Below are positions 1 through 7,860 of a DNA stretch of 45,509 nt, piece after piece (positions within the stretch are counted from its first letter, which is position 1; every line of letters begins with the position of its first letter). The stretch spans positions 1 through 45,509 of the forward strand of contig JAISPJ010000103.1 of the NCBI GenBank assembly GCA_031274995.1, given 5' to 3'. The translations under genes and the position numbers were made by a program. This DNA is from Azoarcus sp. GTDB taxonomy: Bacteria > Pseudomonadota > Gammaproteobacteria > Burkholderiales > Rhodocyclaceae. The notes beneath the pieces are model-generated. The model was not told the DNA's origin and ran no database searches. It worked only from the letters and a program-made list of their open reading frames with translations.

Positions 1-1039
1 CCGCCGCCAATCTCCTGAACGCTTCTTCCGACAGGTCGTCTGTTTCCAACTGCCGCGCGTTGGCCAGTTGGCGGAAGTTTTTGCGCTGCGAGCGGGCGTA
101 GAGCGGGTCGTAGTGACGGACGATGAGTTCCCGGAACAGTTCCGGCAGGTTGCGTCCGTGCGCCCATGTTTGCCAGCGGTCCAGCGTGGCGTTGTCGAGG
201 AGGCCGCGCAGGCGCTCAATGTTGGCCGCGAGCGCGGCGGGATCGTTACCCAGATAGGCGTAGTCGTCGAGCAGTGAAGCAAGCCGCGCTTCCCGCGTGG
301 CGCAGATCTCGACGCACGGCGCGGCGCGCATGGCCTCTATCAGGGCGTTGGGCAGGGCGCAGGTTCCAATCTTGCGGCTTTCGGCTTCGATGTAGGTCGT
401 CCTCGAAGGGTCAAGGCACCCGACACGCTCGGTGAGGCAGGATTCGAACCATTTTTGTGTCGGCTGACTGCGGTCCGGCAGGCCGCCAAGTACGGAGCCT
501 TTGTGCGCGGCCAGGGCTTCGAGATCGAGTGTCTGTTCGCCCCGCGCGGCCAGCGCGGTGAGTAGCCGTGTCTTGCCGCTGCCGGTCGCCCCGCAGATGA
601 CGCGCCATTGGTGTTTTGCGGGAAGGGTTGCCAACAGGCCGACGACATGCCGACGCCATGTCTTGTAACCGCCCGTGAGTTGCCCGGCGCGCCAGCCAAT
701 CAGGTTGAACCACAGCGCGGCGCTCATGCTCCTCATCCCGCCGCGCCAGCAATAGACAAGAGGCCGCCAGTGTTTGGGGCGATCATGGAAATGCGTCTCC
801 AGCATCGCGGCGATGTTTTTTGCCACCATGCCCGCGCCCAGTTTTCTGGCCTCGAACGGGGATTGCGCATACAGCAAACCGACTTCGTGACGCTCTTCAT
901 TGTCCAGGACGGGACAATTCATCGCGCCGGGAATATGATCTTCCGCGAATTCGGCAGGAGAACGAACGTCGATGATTTCATCAAAATCATCGCGTTCTTC
1001 GAGTGCGCGGCGCAGATCGAACACCGGTGGTAAAGGCAT
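1..1039 (-). CDS. mnmH: tRNA 2-selenouridine synthase, C-terminus cut by window edge
   Basis: This enzyme replaces the sulfur of 2-thiouridine at the tRNA wobble position with selenium, using selenophosphate. About 346 codons are visible. The frame has no stop because it runs off the left edge. The N-terminal rhodanese domain (about residues 1-130) shows IIDVRSPAEF and the catalytic-cysteine loop VYCWRGG. It is followed by a P-loop ICGATGSGKT and an Arg-rich helical C-terminal part, as in E. coli YbbB/SelU. The chosen ATG gives MPLPPVFDLRRAL and lies 8 bases from the divergent selD start. No good Shine-Dalgarno is visible; the leader is pyrimidine-rich. The neighbouring selD makes its substrate, which supports the call. 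Family assignment is firm; only the far C-terminus is unseen. Confidence 0.95.
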   Translation of the reverse strand, partial: MPLPPVFDLRRALEERDDFDEIIDVRSPAEFAEDHIPGAMNCPVLDNEERHEVGLLYAQSPFEARKLGAGMVAKNIAAMLETHFHDRPKHWRPLVYCWRGGMRSMSAALWFNLIGWRAGQLTGGYKTWRRHVVGLLATLPAKHQWRVICGATGSGKTRLLTALAARGEQTLDLEALAAHKGSVLGGLPDRSQPTQKWFESCLTERVGCLDPSRTTYIEAESRKIGTCALPNALIEAMRAAPCVEICATREARLASLLDDYAYLGNDPAALAANIERLRGLLDNATLDRWQTWAHGRNLPELFRELIVRHYDPLYARSQRKNFRQLANARQLETDDLSEEAFRRLAA

Positions 1040-1047
1040 AGGGAAAA

Positions 1048-2112
1048 ATGGAAAACGCGGACGAAAAAATCAGACTGACACAATTTTCTCATGGCGGCGG
1101 TTGCGGCTGCAAAATCGCGCCCGCCATGTTGAGCGAGATGCTGGCGCGGCTGCCCGCCGGGATTGCGCCGCCGGAGTTGCTCATCGGGACCCGGACGAGC
1201 GACGACGCGGCAGTCTACAAGTTGAACGACCAGCAGGCGCTGATTGCGACGACGGATTTTTTCATGCCTGTCGTCGACGACCCTTTCGATTTTGGGCGCA
1301 TCGCGGCAGCCAATGCGCTTTCGGATATTTACGCGATGGGCGGCTCGCCGATCCTGGCGCTGGCGCTGGTGGGGATGCCCATTGGCAAGTTGCCGCCCGA
1401 GGTGATTGGCCGTGTGCTGGAAGGCGGCGCGAGCATGTGCCGCGAGGCAGGCATTCCGGTGGCGGGCGGGCATTCCATCGATAGTGTGGAGCCGATCTAC
1501 GGACTGGCGGCAATGGGGCTGGCGCACCCCGAAAGGGTGAAAAGCAACGCAGGGGCCAGGCCTGGGGATGCGCTGATCCTGGGCAAGCCGTTAGGTATCG
1601 GGGTGTTGAGCGCGGCGATGAAGTCGGGGCGGCTGGATGAAGCCGGATATAAAGCCATGATTGCCGTCACCACGCAGTTGAACCGGGTCGGCGAGAAACT
1701 GGGCCTGCGCGACGATGTGCATGCGATGACAGATGTGACCGGTTTCGGCCTGCTCGGGCATTTGCTTGAGCTTTGCCGGGGTTCCAACTGTTGCGCGGAA
1801 TTGGTTTTTGAAGCGTTGCCGGTAATCGAGGCGGCACGCACCCTGGCGCGGGAAGGGGTCAAGACGGGGGCTTCCGCGCGGAACTGGTCTTCTTATGGCA
1901 ACGAGGTAGAATTGCGTGATGCCGCTCCCTGGCAGCAGGTTCTGCTCACCGATCCGCAGACCAGCGGGGGGTTGCTCGTTGCTTGTGCGGCAGAAGCGGC
2001 AAAGGATGTGCTCGCCCTCTTTCATGCGGAGGGTTACACAGTGGCGGCGGAAGTCGGGCGCTTGCAGGCCAATCGGGGACAGGCCCCGATTACCGCAATC
2101 GCGTACTGTTGA
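1048..2112 (+). CDS. selD: Selenide, water dikinase (selenophosphate synthetase)
   Basis: SelD makes selenophosphate from selenide and ATP, the selenium donor for tRNA selenouridine (MnmH) and, where present, selenocysteine. The 354-residue product has the usual length. It carries the active-site loop SHGGGCGCK, with Cys rather than selenocysteine at the catalytic position and the following Lys. It also has the metal/ATP segments TTDFFMPVVDDPFDFGRIAA and GGHSID, and the late motifs DVTGFGLLGH and DPQTSGGLL. The start is set by alignment to the E. coli N-terminus (IRLTQ then the glycine-rich loop) and by an AGGG a few bases upstream. It is divergent from mnmH with 8 bases between start codons. 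No selenoprotein or selAB gene is in the window, so tRNA modification is the only visible use. Confidence 0.97.
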   Translation: MENADEKIRLTQFSHGGGCGCKIAPAMLSEMLARLPAGIAPPELLIGTRTSDDAAVYKLNDQQALIATTDFFMPVVDDPFDFGRIAAANALSDIYAMGGSPILALALVGMPIGKLPPEVIGRVLEGGASMCREAGIPVAGGHSIDSVEPIYGLAAMGLAHPERVKSNAGARPGDALILGKPLGIGVLSAAMKSGRLDEAGYKAMIAVTTQLNRVGEKLGLRDDVHAMTDVTGFGLLGHLLELCRGSNCCAELVFEALPVIEAARTLAREGVKTGASARNWSSYGNEVELRDAAPWQQVLLTDPQTSGGLLVACAAEAAKDVLALFHAEGYTVAAEVGRLQANRGQAPITAIAYC

Positions 2113-2187
2113 CAGCCTGTTTTTAAAGCATTTTTTGTTTTGTCCCGTATAGCATGAAACGGAGAGAGTCTTTTCTGGGTCCCCGCT

Positions 2188-4170
2188 CTAAACCTCAACC
2201 GGTTCGTTTTGTTTGGGCTGAATTGGCTGGGGTTTTCCCGTCGCCGATTTGACCAGCATGGCTCTTGGCACTCCACGTTGATCGCCTGCCGTGCCAATGA
2301 GTTCCTTCATATCGAGGATCAAAACGATCTGTCCGTTCGAGAGCGTGGTGACTCCGGCCACGCCTTTCGGGCGGAAATCGTCGAGCGATTTGATGACGGC
2401 GTCCTCGCGTCCGGCAAAGCTGTCAATGGCGAGGATATACGACAGTTCGGCCATTTGCATCAACACGCCATATTCAGGGGTGTTTTCCTGTTCCCATCCG
2501 AGCAGCTTGCTCAGGGGCAGGATGGGCAAGACCTCGCCCCGCACCACCATCGTGGCGCGTCCACCGACTTCCTTCACTTCGTCTGGGTCGATGGGCAATA
2601 TCTCGCGCACCATCGACAATGGCACGGCAAGCGGCTGGGTGTCCAGTTTGACCAGCAGCACAGGCAAGATGGCCAATGTCAGGGGCAGGCTGATGATGAA
2701 GGTCGTGCCCTTGCCCTGCGCCGAGTGGATGTCGATGGTTCCGTTGAGTTTCTGGATATTGGTGCGCACAACATCCATGCCCACGCCACGGCCAGAAACG
2801 TCTGAAACCTTGGAAGCCAACGAGAAACCCGGCAGGAAAACCAGATTGTAGCTCTGCCGCTCGTCCATCGTGTTGGCCTCCTCGTCGGAGATGAGACCCT
2901 TTTCAATCGCCTTGGCACGCAGTTTCTCGGCATTCATGCCATTCCCGTCGTCAGAGACGAGAATGATGATATGGTCGCCTTCCTGGCGCGCCTCCAATCG
3001 CACATCTGCCTTTTCCGACTTGCCTGCGATGCGGCGTTCTTCGCCACTTTCGACTCCGTGGTCAACGGCGTTGCGAATCAGGTGGATGATCGGGTCGGAC
3101 AAATCCTCGATCATTGTCTTGTCGATCTCGGTTTCCTCGCCGACCAACACCAATTCCACGTCCTTGCCGAGACTGCGGGCGAGATCGCGCGCAATGCGAG
3201 GATATTTCTGGAAAAGCCGCCCGATAGGCTGCATACGCGTCTTCATGACGGCATTCTGTAAATCGGAAACCAGCAGGTCGAGCTGGCTGACCGCCACATC
3301 GAGCGCGTGCAGCGTTTCGGTATCACTATGACCGTTGAGAATATCGCTGCGCAGCGCATTGAGGCGGTTCTTGGTCAGGCCGATTTCACCCGAAAGGTTG
3401 AGTACCTGGTCAAGGCGCGCGGTGTCGACCCGGATCGATGTATCGCGCTGGCGTTCGTCGACGCGCCGCCCGGTCGGGGCATTCGATCCCGGCTTGTCGG
3501 TAACCCGCCGGCCAAGCGCGTTCTTGATAATGGCATCGGAATCAGGATGCTCCGCAGGTGCTGCTGCCGGAACCACAGGGACGTTTTCGGGAGGATGCGT
3601 TCCACCTTGGGGCGACATGGAAACCAAGGCTGTCGTACCAGAGACGGCAGCATGCAATTCGTTCCAGTTGGGGGCATTGTCCTGCCCTGCCCCGGCTGCG
3701 GCTTGCGGCGTCCCGGAAACCGCCGGAGTGGCGGGTGCAACCGGAACAGGCGGCGTAGCGGGAGCAGCAGGCACGGCGGCTCCGCTCTGTAGCGCCTTGA
3801 GCGAAGCAATGATGTTGGGATCGGCCGGATCCGGCAGTACGCCCTGCGAGAGTTGGTTGAACATTTCGCGGACCCCGGCGGTCGCAGCCAGAATAACGTC
3901 CATGATCTCTGAAGTCACCGCGAGTTCGCCGTTGCGCAGTTTGTCGAACAAGCTTTCGGTAAGATGGCAGAGCGTCACCAGTTCGGAGGCGTTCAGGAAG
4001 CCCGCGCCACCTTTGATAGTGTGAAAACCCCGGAAAATGTCGTTGAGCAGGCCCCGGTCATTCGGGCTGCGCTCCAAGTCGACCAGTTTGTTATCGACAT
4101 TTGATAACAGATCTTCCGCCTCGGTGAGGAAATCTTCCAACAGGTCTTCCATTCCGGCAAAATCACTCAT
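2188..4170 (-). CDS. cheA: Chemotaxis histidine kinase CheA
   Basis: CheA takes input from chemoreceptors, autophosphorylates and passes phosphate to CheY. The 660-residue protein begins with an HPt domain whose phospho-acceptor is His50 (FRGFHTIKGGAGF). A Pro/Ala-rich linker follows at about residues 130-245, and I cannot recognise a P2 CheY-binding domain in it. Then come the dimerisation helices (LDQVLNLSGEIGLTKNRL), the HATPase core (N-box LIRNAVDHGVE, G-boxes SDDGNGM and GRGVGMDVV), and a C-terminal CheW-like domain. The ATG has a good GGAGTGAG site. It is the last gene of the che run, 25 bases after cheZ, and converges on selD. The apparent lack of P2 could be divergence rather than absence. 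Confidence 0.96.
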   Translation of the reverse strand: MSDFAGMEDLLEDFLTEAEDLLSNVDNKLVDLERSPNDRGLLNDIFRGFHTIKGGAGFLNASELVTLCHLTESLFDKLRNGELAVTSEIMDVILAATAGVREMFNQLSQGVLPDPADPNIIASLKALQSGAAVPAAPATPPVPVAPATPAVSGTPQAAAGAGQDNAPNWNELHAAVSGTTALVSMSPQGGTHPPENVPVVPAAAPAEHPDSDAIIKNALGRRVTDKPGSNAPTGRRVDERQRDTSIRVDTARLDQVLNLSGEIGLTKNRLNALRSDILNGHSDTETLHALDVAVSQLDLLVSDLQNAVMKTRMQPIGRLFQKYPRIARDLARSLGKDVELVLVGEETEIDKTMIEDLSDPIIHLIRNAVDHGVESGEERRIAGKSEKADVRLEARQEGDHIIILVSDDGNGMNAEKLRAKAIEKGLISDEEANTMDERQSYNLVFLPGFSLASKVSDVSGRGVGMDVVRTNIQKLNGTIDIHSAQGKGTTFIISLPLTLAILPVLLVKLDTQPLAVPLSMVREILPIDPDEVKEVGGRATMVVRGEVLPILPLSKLLGWEQENTPEYGVLMQMAELSYILAIDSFAGREDAVIKSLDDFRPKGVAGVTTLSNGQIVLILDMKELIGTAGDQRGVPRAMLVKSATGKPQPIQPKQNEPVEV

Positions 4171-4195
4171 GGCTCACTCCCATCTCATTGCCGCG

Positions 4196-5071
4196 TTAGA
4201 AACCAAGACTCGCGAGCAGATCATCAACCTGCCCCTGACTGGTCACGACATCATCGCGGCCTTCCGCATCAATAACAGGCCCATTGAGCAGGCTGCCCGA
4301 GTCGGCACGCATTTCTTCCGGCGCGGCCTCAATGAGGAGGCCGAGTAGTTGCGATTCGAGCGCCTGCGCCATTTCAAGGACTTTCTTGATGACCTGCCCG
4401 GTCAAATCCTGAAAATCCTGAGCCAAAATAATTTCAAGCAGTTGGGCATCGATCGTCTGGCTGTTCTCGGCAGTCGATCCGATAAACGTGCGCGTATCAA
4501 CGGACAATTCCTTGAATTCTTCGACTGAGAGCCTGTTGTCAAACAATTTGCCCCAACGTGTGCGCAAAGCCTCTGATTCCGCATGAATTTTCATAATCAG
4601 CGGCTTGGCAATGTCCGACGCGTTGAGTACCTTGCTGGCCGCCTGCTCCGTCATCTGCACAACATAAGTCAGACGCTGGCGCGCATCGGGCATTGAATTG
4701 GCCGCTGCCTGCAATTTGTTGTCCAGCCCGAGTTCGATCAGCATGTCATGCAGCTTGCGCGTCATTTTGCCGATGCGATTGAACATCACTGCATCGCGGT
4801 CGCCCGTCTCTTCCGCATCCGCTACGCCATTGGCTGTCGGCGGGATGTGGGTGTATTTGTGGGCCTCCGAGTCGAACAAGGACTGAAGTTCGTCGTTGTC
4901 GTCCCCATCGTTCGCCCCTGGGTCGGTCTTCCGCGCTGACGCCGGAGTTGGAGGGGCTGGCGCTGCTTCAGCGGGCGCAGCTTCTTCGGGCTCCCCACTC
5001 GCCGCGATGTTGTCGAACAAGGACTGGAGTTCGTCCGTGTCTTCCGTTTCGTCGATTTTCCGTTTAACCAC
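4196..5071 (-). CDS. cheZ: Protein phosphatase CheZ with duplicated N-terminal peptide
   Basis: CheZ dephosphorylates CheY-P. The 291-residue product has the long helical core, the catalytic stretch AQDFQDLTGQVIKKV with its conserved Asp and Gln, and the C-terminal CheY-binding peptide QGQVDDLLASLGF. The N-terminus is extended and acidic and Ala/Pro-rich. It carries DELQSLFD twice, at residues 13-20 and 60-67. The two DNA copies (5012-5035 and 4871-4894) differ at one of 24 bases, which points to recent duplication. The start is GTG behind GGGAG. An unusually long structured gap of about 190 bases separates it from cheY, whereas cheA follows after 25 bases. Family assignment is firm; the role of the duplicated peptides is unknown. 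Confidence 0.95.
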   Translation of the reverse strand: MVKRKIDETEDTDELQSLFDNIAASGEPEEAAPAEAAPAPPTPASARKTDPGANDGDDNDELQSLFDSEAHKYTHIPPTANGVADAEETGDRDAVMFNRIGKMTRKLHDMLIELGLDNKLQAAANSMPDARQRLTYVVQMTEQAASKVLNASDIAKPLIMKIHAESEALRTRWGKLFDNRLSVEEFKELSVDTRTFIGSTAENSQTIDAQLLEIILAQDFQDLTGQVIKKVLEMAQALESQLLGLLIEAAPEEMRADSGSLLNGPVIDAEGRDDVVTSQGQVDDLLASLGF

Positions 5072-5125
5072 CTTCGGCTCCCGTCACGCTCTGGGTTCGT
5101 TCAGATTTCCGCTGCTTTTGGGTCG

Positions 5126-5251
5126 CCCCGGCCTGAAGGCCGGGGATTCCTCGATACGATTCAGAGGAGCCTTCGGCTCCATATACAATTACAATTGTTC
5201 CGCCCATCCCGCCATAAATGGCGGGGATTGCGTCCGATGCGTGTTCATCGG
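5126..5251. repeat. Tandem-hairpin element between cheY and cheZ (IS200/IS605-derived-like or structured RNA)
   Basis: Almost this whole span folds into short perfect palindromes. These are 5126-5145 (CCCCGGCCT with AGGCCGGGG, 2-base loop), 5166-5180 (GGAGCC/GGCTCC), 5185-5198 (ACAATT/AATTGT), 5208-5225 (CCCGCCAT/ATGGCGGG) and 5234-5251 (CCGATG/CATCGG). Two of the hairpins are each followed by GGGGATT. AATCCCCGCC-type stems of this shape are familiar to me from IS200/IS605 (tnpA/tnpB) element ends, so a non-autonomous remnant is one reading. No transposase gene is present. The alternative is a structured RNA or regulatory leader for cheZ. A diverged copy of the 5208-5225 core lies at 11555-11578. 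The structure is certain; its origin is inferred. Confidence 0.7.
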
Positions 5252-5260
5252 CCACCAGGT

Positions 5261-5659
5261 TCAAGCCGCTTGCATTTTTTCAAATATTTTTTCCATCTTC
5301 TCGGCCAACGTCGCCGCCGTGAACGGCTTGACGATATATCCACTTGCCCCGGCCTGCGCAGCGGCGATGATGTTTTCCTTTTTGGCCTCAGCCGTAATCA
5401 TCAGCACCGGTAAATGCTTGAGTTGCGCCGAACTGCGAATCTTTTGCAGTAATGTGAGTCCGTCCATGTTGGGCATGTTCCAGTCGGAAACGACGAAATT
5501 GAATTCCGTCGGCATCGATTCCAGTTTTTGCAGGGCCGCCACGCCATCCTCGGCTTCGTCCGCATTGGTGTATCCCAGCTCCTTGAGCAGGTTGCGGACG
5601 ATGCGCCGCATCGTCGAGAAGTCATCCACGATAAGGAATTTCGTTTTGGGATCGCCCAT
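5261..5659 (-). CDS. cheY: Chemotaxis response regulator CheY
   Basis: CheY is the single-domain receiver that binds the flagellar switch protein FliM when phosphorylated. The 132-residue product has every signature residue: acidic pocket Asp12/Asp13 in [17 protein letters not shown], phospho-acceptor Asp59 in [13 protein letters not shown], switch Thr89 in LMITAEA, the aromatic switch residue Tyr108, and Lys111 in IVKPF. The ATG is preceded by GGAGAAGAAA. It lies 48 bases after a cheV gene. The hairpin element starts within about 10 bases of its stop codon, so that element could also act as a 3' stabiliser of upstream mRNA. Confidence 0.97.
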   Translation of the reverse strand: MGDPKTKFLIVDDFSTMRRIVRNLLKELGYTNADEAEDGVAALQKLESMPTEFNFVVSDWNMPNMDGLTLLQKIRSSAQLKHLPVLMITAEAKKENIIAAAQAGASGYIVKPFTAATLAEKMEKIFEKMQAA

Positions 5660-5707
5660 TTTCTTCTCCGGTGTCTCTTTTTCTACCCTTCAAGGACGCA
5701 TCGCCGT

Positions 5708-6682
5708 TTACCCATGATGCCCACGCTGGAGGAGCGGCCGCAAAGTCTGCGCAAGCACTTCGGTATCGAATTTCGCCACATAAGCATCCACACCGACACG
5801 TTTCCCCATCGACCGGTTGGCCTCGGAGGACAGTGACGAGTGCATGACAACAGGAATGCCATCGAAGCGGCTGTCATTTTTGATATTCCGCGTCAGGACA
5901 TAACCGTCCATCTCCGGCATCTCGGCATCGACCAGAATAAGGTCGATCTCATCCGAGACATGTCGCCCGATCTGCTGCGCGTGGCTGGCCATGCCGCCGA
6001 GGCGGGTCCATGCTTCCAGCCCGTTCATGGCGTGTTTGTGATGCACGCCGAGTTTGTCGAGCACTTCGGCGATCTTGCGCCGCGCCACGGAGGAATCATC
6101 AACGAAGAACACGTTGTAGCCATTGCCATCGCGCATGGGGTCGATGTTGCCAACGACCGCTTCGCCGAACGTGTTGGCGAGGATGGTTTCGACATCGAGG
6201 ATGGATACCAGTTTGCCGCCGGGCAGTTCTGTAATCGCGGTAATATAGTTATGCATATTGCCTGAAACATTTTCCGGCGCGCGCACTTTGTCCCATTCCA
6301 CACGAATGATGCGGTCAACGCCTTCGACGACGAAACCCAAGGTGCGCTGGCTGTATTCCGTTACCATCATCGAGCCGCCAAGCGCTGCGCCGGGGTCCGC
6401 CAGCCCCAGTATCTTGGCAAGCGAGAGCACCGGAATGACGTTGCCGCGCAGGGAAATCAGTCCTTCCACGCCGCGCGGCATGTTGGGGGCCTTGGTGATG
6501 AATGGTCTGGCCGAGACCTCCCTCACCTTGAAAACGTTGATACCGAACGTCTCGCTTGTACCCAATGAGAACAAGAGGATTTCCATGCGATTCGATCCGG
6601 CGAGCATGGCGCGTCCGTCGTCGGCTTCTAGCGACTGATCGATTTTGATCGTGACCTCGTTTTTTGGCTCCTGACTCGACAT
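5708..6682 (-). CDS. cheV: Chemotaxis coupling protein CheV (copy 1)
   Basis: CheV joins a CheW-like scaffold domain to a receiver. It couples receptors to CheA and its receiver can take phosphate from CheA. Residues about 30-180 form the CheW domain (ILLFSLGTSETFGINVFKV, GLISLRGNVIPVLSL). Residues about 190-320 form the receiver, with FFVDDSSVARRKI, the acceptor Asp in LILVDAEMPEMDGY, and a C-terminal segment carrying AKF. The start has GAGGTGAG upstream. It lies 9 bases after a second cheV, so the two are surely co-transcribed. No cheW is in the window, so the CheV pair may provide the coupling function locally, although cheW could lie elsewhere. Confidence 0.94.
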   Translation of the reverse strand: MSSQEPKNEVTIKIDQSLEADDGRAMLAGSNRMEILLFSLGTSETFGINVFKVREVSARPFITKAPNMPRGVEGLISLRGNVIPVLSLAKILGLADPGAALGGSMMVTEYSQRTLGFVVEGVDRIIRVEWDKVRAPENVSGNMHNYITAITELPGGKLVSILDVETILANTFGEAVVGNIDPMRDGNGYNVFFVDDSSVARRKIAEVLDKLGVHHKHAMNGLEAWTRLGGMASHAQQIGRHVSDEIDLILVDAEMPEMDGYVLTRNIKNDSRFDGIPVVMHSSLSSEANRSMGKRVGVDAYVAKFDTEVLAQTLRPLLQRGHHG

Positions 6683-6691
6683 GGTCTCACC

Positions 6692-7687
6692 TCATTTCCA
6701 TTTTTCCCCGACCGGGGTATCTTCAGGTTGCTCAGAAGTTCCCAGAATCAGGCGCCGCAGGGTCTGCGACAAGCGCAGCGGCTCGAATTTCGGAACGTAT
6801 TCGTCCACGCCGACCGAAAGGCCAAGTTGCTGGTTCGACATCCCCGACAGCGAGGAGTGCATGACCACGGGCACGCCTGCAAAGCGTGGGTCGGCTTTGA
6901 TATGGCGGGTCAGGATGTAACCATCCATTTCGGGCATTTCGACATCGGTCAGCACCAGGCTGAGCACATCGGAGACCTTGCGCCCGGAGGAGGCCGCCGA
7001 ATCGGCAAGTTTTTTCAGCTCTTCCCAGGCTTTGCGCCCATTGACCGCGCCGATGTACCTCACGCCCATCGTGTCGAGCGTCAACATGATTTGTTTGCGT
7101 GCCACCGAAGAATCGTCGGCAAACACCACCAGACAATCCTCGGCGTCGTCAATCGGCTTGATTTCCTTGTAAACCAAGCTATCGTCGTCATAGTGCGTGG
7201 TTTCCGAGAGCACTTTTTCAACGTCAAGCAACATGACGAGACGATTATCCGCCAGCTCGGTCACTGCCGTGACCAAACCGCCCATGTGCGCAACCAGCAT
7301 ATCCGGCGGTACACGCATCTGCGACCAATCGAGCCTGAGAATGGTATCGACCGCCTCGACCAAGAACCCTTGCGTATGACCGTTGTATTCAGTGACGATC
7401 ATGATGTCGCGCGCCGATTCCTCCCCCGTTCCGGCATACTTGCCCAAATCGACCACGGGAACCAGCGCACCGCGCAGGCTGACCATGCCCTTGACCGATG
7501 CGGGCATTTCTGGCGCGGCGGTAATTTCTGGCGTGCGCATGACTTCGCGCACCTTGAACACATTGATTCCGAAGGTCTCGCGCCGCCCGCTTCGGGAGTC
7601 CATACCCAACGTAAATAACAGGATTTCGAGTTTGTTCGTCCCGGCCAGCCGGGTACGGGCATCGATGTTTTTCAGCAAATCGGACAT
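6692..7687 (-). CDS. cheV: Chemotaxis coupling protein CheV (copy 2)
   Basis: This is a paralogue of the neighbouring CheV with the same CheW-plus-receiver layout, 331 residues from the chosen start. The CheW part begins LLKNIDARTRLAGTNKLE and contains MVSLRGALVPVVDLGKY. The receiver has VVFADDSSVARKQI, the acceptor in LVLTDVEMPEMDGY, and a C-terminal PKF. An ATG nine codons further upstream (7714) is possible, but the ATG at 7687 has GGAG at good spacing and matches where family members begin. The two copies have diverged well beyond recent duplication, which suggests separate receptor sets or adaptation roles. The roughly 170 bases upstream of it are non-coding and could hold a promoter; I found no convincing sigma-28 match. 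Confidence 0.94.
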   Translation of the reverse strand: MSDLLKNIDARTRLAGTNKLEILLFTLGMDSRSGRRETFGINVFKVREVMRTPEITAAPEMPASVKGMVSLRGALVPVVDLGKYAGTGEESARDIMIVTEYNGHTQGFLVEAVDTILRLDWSQMRVPPDMLVAHMGGLVTAVTELADNRLVMLLDVEKVLSETTHYDDDSLVYKEIKPIDDAEDCLVVFADDSSVARKQIMLTLDTMGVRYIGAVNGRKAWEELKKLADSAASSGRKVSDVLSLVLTDVEMPEMDGYILTRHIKADPRFAGVPVVMHSSLSGMSNQQLGLSVGVDEYVPKFEPLRLSQTLRRLILGTSEQPEDTPVGEKWK

Positions 7688-7860
7688 TTCACGTTCTCCG
7701 CCGAAAGCGGCCATGTATCCGGTCGGTGTGACCAGTTGCAGTGGCTTGTATTTTCCTGTTTCAGGACAATCCGTTTTTGAAAAAATCGACCAAAAACCTT
7801 TGTGTGTTCATACGGATAAAAACACAACGACATTAGTGACCGGGAATAAACACCCCTCGA

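Noticed and set aside
1111-1125. Selenocysteine in SelD
   Set aside because: The catalytic position reads a cysteine codon, with no in-frame TGA.
5064-5264. A 66-codon open frame across the cheY-cheZ gap on the minus strand
   Set aside because: It starts with TTG, has no ribosome site or similarity, and merely translates the hairpins; its end overlaps cheZ.
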